A stretch of DNA of 29,750 nucleotides from Bacillota bacterium. Lineage in GTDB: Bacteria; Bacillota; Syntrophomonadia; Syntrophomonadales; Syntrophomonadaceae. Below are positions 17,148 to 25,260 of the stretch, piece by piece. Where the stretch lies: the NCBI GenBank assembly GCA_023395515.1, contig JAEWZB010000026.1, forward strand, positions 1 to 29,750, given 5' to 3'. The notes beneath the pieces are model-generated. The model ran no database searches. It was not told where the DNA came from and worked only from the letters and a program-made list of their open reading frames with translations. The position numbers and the translations under genes were made by a program. Each line of letters begins with the position of its first letter. Within the stretch, counting starts at the first letter, position 1.

Positions 17148-17169
17148 AAGAGAATCCGTAAAAAAAAGT

Positions 17170-17198
17170 TTGACAAAGCTTTAATAGGCTAATATAAT
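17170..17198 (+). promoter_or_regulatory. Consensus housekeeping promoter for the EF-G gene
   Basis: TTGACA (17170-17175) and TATAAT (17193-17198) are both exact consensus, separated by exactly 17 bp. It lies about 107 nt upstream of the EF-G start, giving a leader of about 100 nt. Confidence 0.85.
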
Positions 17199-17246
17199 AT
17201 TATTCTGGAATCTTTGGTTAGAATTAAATTTATGTAACCGGATTTT

Positions 17247-17282
17247 CGGCATTTCCTGGCTAAGGAGTGCCGATAATTTTTT
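17247..17282 (+). promoter_or_regulatory. Leader hairpin with T-run upstream of EF-G, possible attenuator
   Basis: CGGCATTTCCT (17247-17257) pairs with 17262-17272 (10 of 11 positions, two G-T pairs) around GGCT and is followed after four bases by six T. It sits between the promoter and the ribosome binding site, so it would terminate the leader unless prevented. Upstream CCG at 17238-17240 could pair with CGG of the stem as a weak competing fold. Confidence 0.45.
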
Positions 17283-17305
17283 GGGTCTAATAAGGAGTGG
17301 TAACC

Positions 17306-19327
17306 TTGATTAATAATTTAAGAAACATAGGCATAATTGCCCACATTGATGCTGGTAAAACAACAACTACCGAACGTATTCTATTTTTTACCGGATTAAC
17401 TCATAAGATGGGTGAAACCCACGATGGTGAAAGTGTTATGGACTTTCTTCCTTATGAAAAGGAAAGAGGCATAACCGTGGCGTCTGCTGCCACCAAATGT
17501 GTGTGGAGAAATCATATTATTAATATAATTGATACTCCCGGTCATGTGGATTTTACCGCAGAAGTTGAGCGCAGCTTAAGAATATTGGACGGGGTAGTGG
17601 TAATATTTTGCGCTAAAGGTGGGGTAGAACCACAATCAGAAACAGTTTGGCGCCAGGCTGATAAATATAAAGTGCCTAGAATAGCCTATATCAATAAAAT
17701 GGATGCTATTGGGGCTGATTTTTATCGGGTGGCCGAGCAAATAAAGAATCGTTTAGGTGCTAATCCTTTAATTCTGACCGTACCGGTTTTCGAAGATGAG
17801 GATTTTACCGGCATGATTGATTTAGTTAAAATGAAATATTATGCTTTCAGCGGTTCTTTCGGCGATGAAGTTGCTGAATTGGAAATCCCCGATAAGTATA
17901 GAGAAGAAACGGATAAATGGCGTTTAGCCTTAGTAGAAAGCTTAGCTGAAACTAATGAGGCTTTGTTAGATATGTATTTTAATGGTGATGAATTACCGGT
18001 AGAAATGTTAGCGGAAGCGATTCGAATAAATACCATAAATAATACCTTTGTTCCGGTTATTTGTGGCAGTTCTTATCGCAATATCGGGGTACAGCCCCTA
18101 TTAGATTCCATAGTAGACTACCTGCCCTCACCACTAGATGTAGAACCTGCTCAAGCTGTTGTAAGCGGCAGTGATGAAGTAATAGAAATTGTTCCTGATG
18201 CTAAAGAAGACTTTATGGCTTTAGTATTTAAAATAGTAAGTGATAGACATATAGGCAAATTAGCTTTTGCCAGAATTTATGCCGGAGAAGTAGAGGCAGG
18301 AAGCTATGTAATTAATAGTACTAAGCAAAAGAAAGAAAGAATTGGCCGGCTAGTTAAGATGCATGCTAATCACCGGGAAGAGTTAAGCAAGGTATCAGCA
18401 GGTGATATAGTAGCATTTATAGGTCTTAAGGATGTAAGTACCGGTGATACCTTAACTTCTGAAGATAAAGGCTATTTACTGGAATCTATTGAGTTTCCGG
18501 AACCCGTAATTCAGATAGCTATTGAGCCTAAAACTTCCAATGACCAAAGCAAGATAGGCGAGGCTTTAGCTAAAATATCCACGGAAGATCCGACCTTTAA
18601 AGTATCTTATAATAAGGAAACAGGTCAAACCCTGATTGCAGGTATGGGTGAGCTGCATCTGGAAATAGTAACGGAAAGGTTAGCTAAGGAATATCATGTA
18701 GATTTTAATGTGGGGCAGCCTGAAGTTGCTTATAAAGAGACTATAACTACCGAGGCCGAACATGTTACCAGATATGTAAAACAAACTGGCGGTAAAGGGC
18801 AGTTTGCTCATGTAGTATTAAAAATTGAACCTAGTGAAGGTTTTGAATTTGTAAATAAGATTGTAGGCGGGGTAATTCCCCGGGAATATATTCCTGCGGT
18901 TGAATCGGGAGTAAAACAGGCTTTGGAAGAAGGAGTTCTAAAAGGTTATCCGGTAGTAAATGTAAAGGCAACTCTTTTAGATGGATCTTACCATGAAGTT
19001 GATTCATCCGAGATGGCTTTTAAAATTGCCGGAATGATGGCAGCCAAAGATTGCTTGAGGAAAGCTAAGCCTTGTTTATTAGAACCGTTTATGATGGTAG
19101 AAGTTACTTCCCCGGATGAATTTACGGGAAATATCATAAATAATATTAATAATCGCAGAGGCCGCTTAGAATCCATGGATACGGAAGGTAGCACGCAAAT
19201 AATTAAATCTTATGTTCCGTTAGCAGAGTTGTTTGGTTATTCAACCGTACTGCGTTCTGTAACTCAAGGCCGGGCAGCTTTTTCCATGCAGTTTTCCCAT
19301 TATGAAAAATTTAACGGAGAAATATAA
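17306..19327 (+). CDS. fusA: Elongation factor G (stand-alone copy)
   Basis: About 673 residues from TTG at 17306, with AAGGAG 8 nt upstream; the in-frame GTG at 17297 sits inside that site and is unlikely. All five domains are present: G1 AHIDAGKTTTTER, G2 RGITVASAATKC, G3 DTPGHVDFT, G4 NKMD, G5 CGSSYRNIGVQPLL, domain II, domain III (SKIGEALAKISTEDPTF), domain IV with the tip segment HEVDSSEMAF, and domain V. It catalyses GTP-driven translocation on the ribosome. It lies outside any ribosomal-protein operon here (no rpsL, rpsG or tuf), so it may be a second EF-G with a specialised or conditional role. Strong promoter and leader hairpin precede it. Confidence 0.93.
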   Translation: MINNLRNIGIIAHIDAGKTTTTERILFFTGLTHKMGETHDGESVMDFLPYEKERGITVASAATKCVWRNHIINIIDTPGHVDFTAEVERSLRILDGVVVIFCAKGGVEPQSETVWRQADKYKVPRIAYINKMDAIGADFYRVAEQIKNRLGANPLILTVPVFEDEDFTGMIDLVKMKYYAFSGSFGDEVAELEIPDKYREETDKWRLALVESLAETNEALLDMYFNGDELPVEMLAEAIRINTINNTFVPVICGSSYRNIGVQPLLDSIVDYLPSPLDVEPAQAVVSGSDEVIEIVPDAKEDFMALVFKIVSDRHIGKLAFARIYAGEVEAGSYVINSTKQKKERIGRLVKMHANHREELSKVSAGDIVAFIGLKDVSTGDTLTSEDKGYLLESIEFPEPVIQIAIEPKTSNDQSKIGEALAKISTEDPTFKVSYNKETGQTLIAGMGELHLEIVTERLAKEYHVDFNVGQPEVAYKETITTEAEHVTRYVKQTGGKGQFAHVVLKIEPSEGFEFVNKIVGGVIPREYIPAVESGVKQALEEGVLKGYPVVNVKATLLDGSYHEVDSSEMAFKIAGMMAAKDCLRKAKPCLLEPFMMVEVTSPDEFTGNIINNINNRRGRLESMDTEGSTQIIKSYVPLAELFGYSTVLRSVTQGRAAFSMQFSHYEKFNGEI

Positions 19328-19357
19328 TTAAAATAATTAGCTTGGCCCGGAATGAGC

Positions 19358-19461
19358 AAAAAGGCTAAGAGCAAAACGATGGGGAAACCCGTAAGGGAGA
19401 CGTACATAGGGCGCGTCTCCCTTACAGGTTTCCCCATTAACGTAGCTATTAGCCTTTTTTT
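19358..19461. terminator. Long nested hairpin terminator between convergent EF-G and hybrid kinase genes
   Basis: The inner stem 19379-19402 pairs with 19414-19437 (24 positions, one C-A mismatch) around an 11-nt loop. The outer stem AAAAAGGCTAA (19358-19368) pairs with 19449-19459. A-run and T-run flanks let it act on both strands. It is far longer than the other terminators in the window. Confidence 0.8.
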
Positions 19462-19480
19462 GACGTGGTGACCTTCATAA

Positions 19481-21739
19481 TTAGTTTATGGAGGTTTCCT
19501 CGATTTTGCCTAAAAATATTTCCTCCAGTTTATTAAATGCAGCAGTAAGATTAAAATTATCTTGTTCATTAGCATAGTGATGAATTATAGAGGCTGCTTC
19601 AGACAAGTCCATAAAACCATACATTCCGCAAATTCCTTTTAAATCATGAGTAATACCCGCCACCCATTCATAATCATTAAGGTTGATAGCTTTTTGTAAT
19701 TTTTCTATAAGTTTAGTAGTTGAGGCAAAAAACTCCGGCAATAGGCCATCTATAAAATCGCTTTGAGTAACTGAGGTTAGCGGGGTTTTTTTACGTTCCT
19801 GGGCAAATATTTTATTAAGGGTCATTTGTAATTCCATACTAGATACTGGTTTGGATAGATAATGATCACAACCGGCTTTTATACACCTCTTGGCATCACC
19901 TTCCATAGCAAAGGCGGTCAGCGCAACTATAGGAATATGGGCATATTTATTATTAAGACGAATTAATTTAGTAGTTTCATAACCATCTAAAATCGGCATT
20001 TGCATATCCATTAAAATTAAATCAAAGGGATGATCTTCCAGAAGTAATAAGCATTCACTGCCATTAGTAACTGATGCCACATTGTAACCGGCATGCTTAA
20101 GCATATAAGTTAAGATTTTGCAGTTGATTTCATTATCCTCTACAATTAAAATCGATTTGTTGTCTAAGTTTTTAGGCGGAAGGGCGGTTTTAAGATCAGG
20201 GATTTTGGTCGTCGGAGCAGAAGTTGTTATAGCTTCTTGTAAGGGAAGATAAAAACTAAATTTAGAGCCTTTCCCGACTTGACTGCTGACCCAAATTTTA
20301 CCTCCCATTTTTTCAACTAATTCTTTACAAATAGTTAAGCCTAATCCCGTCCCACTAGATGAAAAACTCTTGCCTTGATGGAAAGCCTCAAATATAGAAT
20401 TTAGTTCCTCAGCGGGGATTCCCCGGCCACTATCTTCCACCGCAAATAGTAAACAAATATCATTTTCATTAAGGCGTTCACAAGTATTTTCCGGTGCCAC
20501 TGATACCTTTATATATCCGTCTTTAGTAAATTTGATGGCATTACCGATCAGGTTAAGTAAAATTCTTCTTATTTGCAAGGGATCTCCGATTAATAAAGCG
20601 GGAACCTGAGGATCAATATTTACTATTACATCCAGGTTTCTGGACTTAACCTTGGAGTATACCGTTTGCATACATTCAGCTATTAGCTGGGTTAATTTAA
20701 ATTCCTTGATTACCCCTAGACTATAACCTGCTTCTATCCGGGACAAATCTAAAATATCATTGATTAATTCCAATAACTGTTTGCCCGATTGTTCAACTGC
20801 CATAACCAATTCACTTTGATATTCATTAAGCTTTTCTTGCTTAAGTAAATCACTGGCTCCAATTATAGCAATCATAGGAGTTCTAATATCATGGCTTATA
20901 TTGGCCAGAAAGTTCGTTTTAGCTTGGCTGGCATTTTCGGCCTGCCGCCTGGAACTGATTAATTCAGTTATATCCGAAACTACTGTAACTGAACCAGTAA
21001 TATGGTTATATTTATTCCTTAAAAGAGCTGTGGCCAGCCTTAAATACTTATCATTCCCCAGGGGAGTAATAAGTCTGGTTTCTTTTTGTATAACATTAGT
21101 TGCAGCATAATTCCCGGTAAGCTTATTGGTGTAGTAATTGGAGTCGAGAGGAAAAACGTTAAATATGTTTTCATTCAGAACGGAAGCAGAAGTAACTCCT
21201 AGTATGTTTTCAGCCGGGGAATTCATATATTCAATATTGCCCAAAGCATTAGTAACTACAATACCTTCACTAATATAATCTAAGAGGCGGGCTTGATATT
21301 GTAAAGTGTTTTCCGACTTTTTAATATGAGTAAGGTCTTTAACAACGGCAAAACTCCCTATTACATTGCCTTCCTCATTAATATAGGGAGTAGGATTTAT
21401 ATTAGTAGGAACAATTTTTCCATCACTAGATCGAAAATTGAGATCATAAATATCTCTATGTTTTTCTTTTCTGCGTCTTATGCCTGCTAATAAAGCTATT
21501 TGATCACTGGGATGGGCAGTAAAGTTTAATAAGGATTTACCTAATATTTCCCCTTGGCTATATCCTAGCATTTTGGCAAAAGCTTGATTAAGCTGAAGGA
21601 TTTGCAACCCATTATTTACTATTACGAAGCCATCATTAAGATTCTCCAATAGGGTTCGATGTCTTTTTTCCAGCTCAGTTAGCCTTTTCAGACTAAGCTG
21701 TAATTGTAAAAGTTCCATATCCCCACTTTTCACATACAT
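19481..21739 (-). CDS. Hybrid sensor histidine kinase (PAS-PAS-HisKA-HATPase-REC-HPt)
   Basis: About 752 residues from the ATG at 21739, preceded by AAGGTGG; the frame continues to a GTG at 21748 that overlaps that site. An N-terminal coiled segment leads into PAS 1 (about 30-140, NDGFVIVNNGLQILQLNQAF) and PAS 2 (about 148-265, NSPAENILGV). Then come HisKA (FLANISHDIRTPM), HATPase (NLIGNAIKFT, DSGRGIPAEE, GTGLGLTICKELV), a receiver domain (SILIVEDNE, phospho-Asp in LILMDMQMP, Lys in YLSKP) and a C-terminal HPt domain (ITHDLKGICG). No membrane helix is present, so it senses a cytoplasmic cue, possibly through a PAS cofactor. It can run a complete internal phosphorelay; no cognate output regulator is adjacent. 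Confidence 0.93.
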   Translation of the reverse strand: MYVKSGDMELLQLQLSLKRLTELEKRHRTLLENLNDGFVIVNNGLQILQLNQAFAKMLGYSQGEILGKSLLNFTAHPSDQIALLAGIRRRKEKHRDIYDLNFRSSDGKIVPTNINPTPYINEEGNVIGSFAVVKDLTHIKKSENTLQYQARLLDYISEGIVVTNALGNIEYMNSPAENILGVTSASVLNENIFNVFPLDSNYYTNKLTGNYAATNVIQKETRLITPLGNDKYLRLATALLRNKYNHITGSVTVVSDITELISSRRQAENASQAKTNFLANISHDIRTPMIAIIGASDLLKQEKLNEYQSELVMAVEQSGKQLLELINDILDLSRIEAGYSLGVIKEFKLTQLIAECMQTVYSKVKSRNLDVIVNIDPQVPALLIGDPLQIRRILLNLIGNAIKFTKDGYIKVSVAPENTCERLNENDICLLFAVEDSGRGIPAEELNSIFEAFHQGKSFSSSGTGLGLTICKELVEKMGGKIWVSSQVGKGSKFSFYLPLQEAITTSAPTTKIPDLKTALPPKNLDNKSILIVEDNEINCKILTYMLKHAGYNVASVTNGSECLLLLEDHPFDLILMDMQMPILDGYETTKLIRLNNKYAHIPIVALTAFAMEGDAKRCIKAGCDHYLSKPVSSMELQMTLNKIFAQERKKTPLTSVTQSDFIDGLLPEFFASTTKLIEKLQKAINLNDYEWVAGITHDLKGICGMYGFMDLSEAASIIHHYANEQDNFNLTAAFNKLEEIFLGKIEETSIN

Positions 21740-21772
21740 TCCCTCCACCTTTTTGTACCTTAATGTAAGTAT

Positions 21773-21812
21773 AAAAAAAAATCAATGCTTTTTGTCAAAA
21801 AAAAGCATTGAT
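21773..21812 (-). terminator. Intrinsic terminator of the sigma/anti-sigma operon
   Basis: A perfect 13-bp stem (21781-21793 with 21800-21812) with a 6-nt loop. Read on the minus strand it is followed by a run of eight T, and it lies 18 nt after the anti-sigma stop codon. Confidence 0.88.
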
Positions 21813-21829
21813 AAAAGAAAACTTACCGA

Positions 21830-22897
21830 TTAATTACTTAAGGTAATTGAGGAAGATAAGGTTATGATATCTTCTTGAGGCAGATTAGATTTTATGGTAA
21901 CAATATATAATTCGTTATCTGTATTTAATTCCCAACTCAAATGATTCAGCAGGGTTTCATTGAAACCGGACGTTTCAAGTTCCGGTAAATTAAAAAGAGT
22001 TAATTCTTGGCCAGATTCTTCTTCATTTATAGTTGTTTCTTCAGATTCAGGTTCGGTTTTGGCAATAGTTATATCTAAAGTTATTTGGTTGGGCTCATCA
22101 ATATAACAATAAGTAATAACATCAGCCCCATTATTCTGGACTTCTAATAAACTGAACTCGGCGGGAATATTTTGGGGAGATAAGTTTATTCCGGCACTAT
22201 CTATACTAGCCATTCTAAAATGCTGTTCCGCACGGTTAGGATTATCTTGTTTCATCAATTCTCTATCATAAATAACCGTTTCCGGCACCTCAGGATTAGC
22301 GGCATAACTCTTTATTGCATTGTCAGCCTCATTATCACTTCCAGTTAGGTTGCCACTCTGGTCCTTACTTTCGTCTATACTTCCACCTCCACTTACGGGA
22401 GCGCTATTATTAGAGTTAATAACTTCTTTTTGCTTAATAGGTTCACTTACATAATTATCATTACCATCATTTAAAGAAATTCTAACTGGTTCAGATTCTA
22501 GAGATACTGGAGGACCTGCATCCTCAACCTGGGAAATCCCGGTAAACTTATCTGGGTTAAACATACTGGGGAAACTAGTAGTTAAAAACAGAATAAAAAC
22601 TGCCGCAACCGGTAAAAGCAATAGCTGTTGCCGGGATAACCTGAATTTATAAAGAGGCTGATTAACAGTAGTTAAATTTACCGCATTAATATTTTGCATC
22701 ACCTTAGCCGTAAAGTCAGCCCCAGGTTCTATGGGAGGCAGATTATATAAAAAGGATTCCTCTAACCTGGTTAGTTCCAGACCCTTAGTACAAACAGAAC
22801 AGTTTAAAAAATGTTGTTCCAGTTCTGCGGTTAATTCAGGGGATAAGTTATTATCACAGTAGTCCAGGATATATTTATCTACTTGCTGACAATTCAT
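21830..22897 (-). CDS. Membrane anti-sigma factor with zinc-binding N-terminus
   Basis: A protein of 355 residues, ATG start inside the 3' end of the sigma gene (23-nt overlap), which points to translational coupling. Residues about 1-45 form a ZAS-type anti-sigma domain with the H-x3-C-x2-C motif (QHFLNCSVC). One membrane helix lies at about 92-112 (LLLLPVAAVFILFLTTSF). The outside part has a low-complexity, Ser/Asn/Glu-rich stretch of about 90 residues and a C-terminal strand-rich domain (DVITYCYIDEPNQITLDITI) that resembles the DUF4367-type regions seen in Firmicute anti-sigma proteins. It should hold the sigma factor at the membrane until an envelope signal releases it. Confidence 0.88.
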   Translation of the reverse strand: MNCQQVDKYILDYCDNNLSPELTAELEQHFLNCSVCTKGLELTRLEESFLYNLPPIEPGADFTAKVMQNINAVNLTTVNQPLYKFRLSRQQLLLLPVAAVFILFLTTSFPSMFNPDKFTGISQVEDAGPPVSLESEPVRISLNDGNDNYVSEPIKQKEVINSNNSAPVSGGGSIDESKDQSGNLTGSDNEADNAIKSYAANPEVPETVIYDRELMKQDNPNRAEQHFRMASIDSAGINLSPQNIPAEFSLLEVQNNGADVITYCYIDEPNQITLDITIAKTEPESEETTINEEESGQELTLFNLPELETSGFNETLLNHLSWELNTDNELYIVTIKSNLPQEDIITLSSSITLSN

Positions 22898-23471
22898 GTT
22901 TAATCCCCCTTTCTTCCCAATTTTTTTGCAGGGCTTTTCTTAAGGCTCTACGGGCGCGGTGAATTTTAACTTCTACATTTTCTTTGCTGATTCCTAAGGT
23001 ATCTGCTATTTCCTGGTTAGTTAATTCCAGCTGATAACGCAGGATAATTACTATTTTATAGTTCTCGGATAATTCTTTTATAGCTGTTTCAATATCTTCG
23101 CGTAATTCCTTACGTTCCACCGTAAGTTCAGGGTCTACAATATTTAACATAGGCAAATCTTCTTGAGCTTGAATGTAAGTTTCATCGAAGCTTAGGGTTA
23201 CAACCTTTTTTTTCTTTCTTAAAGAACTGATGGCTGTATTAACCGCTATTTTATGAATCCATGGCCCAAATCTCTTTTCAGCATCAAACTGATAGAGCTT
23301 TTGGTAAACCGTAATAAAAACTTCTTGGCTAATATCCTCGGCTTCTTGATATTGCCCTAACATTCTATAAATTATAGCAAAAACCGACCCTTTATATCGG
23401 TTTACTAACTCTTCAAAAGCTGATAGCTCACCATTTAAGGCTTGAGTGGCAAGCATTTCATCTGTCAGCAA
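22875..23471 (-). CDS. ECF-family RNA polymerase sigma factor
   Basis: About 198 residues from the TTG at 23471, which has GGGGAG about 10 nt upstream; an in-frame GTG at 23492 has no visible site. Region 2 (FEELVNRYKGSVFAIIYRML, DISQEVFITVYQKL, GPWIHKIAVNTAISSLRKKK) and region 4 (LSENYKIVIILRYQLELTNQ, IADTLGISKENVEVKIHRAR) are intact, with no region 3, as in the ECF group. It directs RNA polymerase to a small stress or envelope regulon and is controlled by the anti-sigma factor overlapping its end. Its N-terminus LTDEMLATQALNGELSAFEE is typical and supports the chosen start. Confidence 0.92.
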   Translation of the reverse strand: MLTDEMLATQALNGELSAFEELVNRYKGSVFAIIYRMLGQYQEAEDISQEVFITVYQKLYQFDAEKRFGPWIHKIAVNTAISSLRKKKKVVTLSFDETYIQAQEDLPMLNIVDPELTVERKELREDIETAIKELSENYKIVIILRYQLELTNQEIADTLGISKENVEVKIHRARRALRKALQKNWEERGIKHELSASR

Positions 23472-23503
23472 AAAAACCAGCTCCCCATCCACTCATAATG
23501 TAA

Positions 23504-23529
23504 TACGACTAAAGTCATGAATACTTACA
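23504..23529 (-). promoter_or_regulatory. Candidate ECF-type autoregulatory promoter of the sigma operon
   Basis: On the minus strand TGTAAG (23529-23524) is followed after exactly 16 nt by CGTA (23507-23504). This resembles the ECF pattern TGAAAC-N16-CGTA and lies about 33 nt upstream of the sigma start. The -35 element matches only partly. Confidence 0.35.
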
Positions 23530-23676
23530 GTTTAATATTTCAAAATAACTATAACATATTTTCGTGATACTGACTTTAAATATTAATAGCAACAATTAGG
23601 TGATATTCTAATAAATAACTGCTAAAATCAATTTATCCGATGACTTACTTTATTAAAATAGGGAGAAAAATGTGGA

Positions 23677-24108
23677 ATGCGAATAATTGTTGATGCTGAT
23701 GCCTGCCCGGTCAAAGATATTATTGAAGAAGTAGCCATTTCTTACCAGATACCGGTAATAATGATAAGTAATCTTAATCATAAAATTTCCAGTTCTTATG
23801 CTGAAGTCGTGGTAGTAGATGGTAACGCTCAAGCGGCCGATTTGGCTATTGTAAATAAAACTATTGCTAATGATATAGTCGTTACCCAAGATTATGGTTT
23901 AGCAGCTATGGTATTGGGGAAAAATGCTAAAGCAATTAGTCCTCATGGGAAAGTATATAGTTTGGATAACATAGACACGCTATTAATGCAAAGACATATA
24001 AATTTTAAGGCCAGGCAAGCTGGTCTCAAGACACCGCATACTAAAAAACGGCATAAAACTGATGATGAGAAATTTAAAGATACTCTGATTAAGCTGATAA
24101 GATCGTAG
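23677..24108 (+). CDS. YaiI/YqxD family protein (DUF188, PIN-like fold)
   Basis: A protein of 143 residues, ATG start. The N-terminus RIIVDADACPVKD is the family's hallmark. It is followed by conserved acidic spots (VVVVDGNAQAADLAI, DIVVTQDYGLAAMVL) that match the PIN-like nuclease-type layout, and a basic tail with KTPHTKKRHKTDDEKF, also typical. The length fits the family (about 150). The biochemical function of YaiI/YqxD proteins is not established, though the acidic cluster suggests a metal-dependent nuclease. It is transcribed divergently from the sigma factor operon. Confidence 0.88.
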   Translation: MRIIVDADACPVKDIIEEVAISYQIPVIMISNLNHKISSSYAEVVVVDGNAQAADLAIVNKTIANDIVVTQDYGLAAMVLGKNAKAISPHGKVYSLDNIDTLLMQRHINFKARQAGLKTPHTKKRHKTDDEKFKDTLIKLIRS

Positions 24109-24177
24109 ATAATCATTTAAACCTATAAATTAAGGTGTATAATGAACTAGTAATAATTGCTAGAAAGGGGATTATGT

Positions 24178-25023
24178 ATGTCTGACCAATGTAAAACATG
24201 CCCATCCAGCCAAGGATGCAATGTTAATCCTGATGATTGCGGACAAGTACAAGAACAGGATAAAAGTCTCTTAGGGGCACTTAACACCATTACTAATGTA
24301 ATTGTAGTAATGAGTGGTAAAGGCGGGGTAGGTAAATCATCAGTTACAGCTTTAATTGCCAGTAATTTAGCTAAACAAGGTAAAAAAGTAGGGATTCTGG
24401 ACGCGGATATAACCGGGCCTAGTCAACCTCGGGCCTTCGGAATAAAAAATGAAGGGCTTAAGGCTACGGAATACGGTATTATACCTCCAACAACTGCTAC
24501 CGGTATAAAACTCATGTCTATTAACTTTTTCCTTCCTAATGAAGATGATCCGGTAGTATGGAGAGGCCCCTTACTGGCAGGTGCGGTTAATCAGTTTTGG
24601 GGTGAAGTGGATTGGAGAGACTTGGATTATATGGTGGTGGACCTTCCCCCAGGTACGGGTGATGTCCCCTTAACCGTAATGCAGTCTTTACCGGTAAACG
24701 GGATTGTTATTGTATCATCACCTCAAGATTTAGCTTTTATGGTAGTTAAGAAAACTATTAAGATGGCTCAAAAAATGAATACCCCTATAGTCGGTTTAGT
24801 AGAAAACATGAGTTATGCTATTTGTTCCCATTGTGATGAAAAGCTGGAGATCTTCGGCAAGAGCCAAGGGGAAAAGGTGGCAGCCGAAACCGGGATAGAC
24901 TTTTTAGGTGGTTTGCCCTGGGATGCTAAATTAAATGAGCTAATAGACCAAGGTAAAACCGAAGAATATAAATCAGAAGTGATGGAAGCAATAGTAGCTA
25001 AAATAATGGCCAAGCTGCAATAA
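24178..25023 (+). CDS. mrp: Mrp/NBP35-family iron-sulfur cluster carrier ATPase
   Basis: A protein of 281 residues from ATG at 24178, with GAAAGGGGA upstream; earlier in-frame codons lie inside or before that site. A short N-terminal extension has four cysteines (5, 8, 14 and 21). Then comes the deviant Walker A of this P-loop group (MSGKGGVGKSS), Walker A' region (ILDADITGPSQPRAFG), the strand VVDLPPGTGDVPLT, and near the C-terminus the cluster-binding CxxC (ICSHCDE). Family members are dimeric cytoplasmic ATPases that bind a 4Fe-4S cluster and pass it to client enzymes. This fits a genome that uses Fe-S-rich enzymes such as the activase and radical SAM proteins here. Confidence 0.92.
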   Translation: MSDQCKTCPSSQGCNVNPDDCGQVQEQDKSLLGALNTITNVIVVMSGKGGVGKSSVTALIASNLAKQGKKVGILDADITGPSQPRAFGIKNEGLKATEYGIIPPTTATGIKLMSINFFLPNEDDPVVWRGPLLAGAVNQFWGEVDWRDLDYMVVDLPPGTGDVPLTVMQSLPVNGIVIVSSPQDLAFMVVKKTIKMAQKMNTPIVGLVENMSYAICSHCDEKLEIFGKSQGEKVAAETGIDFLGGLPWDAKLNELIDQGKTEEYKSEVMEAIVAKIMAKLQ

Positions 25024-25093
25024 TTTAAGCTATAAAAAAAGCTCAGCTATAGCATATCCAGGAAGACATTTGACAACCGTAAATATTAGATAG

Positions 25094-25130
25094 GGCAGAC
25101 AGCAGATTAAGTTGTCTGCCTTTGCTTTTT
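25094..25130 (+). terminator. Intrinsic terminator after the Mrp gene
   Basis: GGCAGACA (25094-25101) pairs with TGTCTGCC (25113-25120) and is followed by TTTGCTTTTTT. It lies about 70 nt after the stop codon. Confidence 0.85.
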
Positions 25131-25152
25131 TCATTATGAGACTTACACCATT

Positions 25153-25242
25153 TAGCAATATGTATTTATAATAATTTACCTGCCATTATATATTGCTAAT
25201 GTTTGCAATATGCTTAACTTGGCAGTATACTAGGGGCAATAT
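25153..25242 (+). promoter_or_regulatory. Cluster of four GCAATAT boxes upstream of the AraC-type regulator
   Basis: GCAATAT occurs at 25155-25161, 25205-25211 and 25236-25242, and inverted at 25190-25196. The first and inverted copies extend to a 9-bp inverted repeat (TAGCAATAT, ATATTGCTA). One box overlaps the likely -35 element, and another lies between the -10 element and the gene, suggesting operator sites for autoregulation. Confidence 0.5.
25203..25231 (+). promoter_or_regulatory. Candidate promoter of the AraC-type regulator gene
   Basis: TTGCAA (25203-25208) and TATACT (25226-25231) are separated by 17 bp, a reasonable housekeeping promoter 30 nt before the start codon. Confidence 0.5.
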
Positions 25243-25260
25243 ATGGGGGTGGTGTAAAAC

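Noticed and set aside
25070..25098. TTGACA downstream of the Mrp gene as a promoter
   Set aside because: No -10 box lies 16-18 bp further on; that position holds the GC-rich arm of the terminator.
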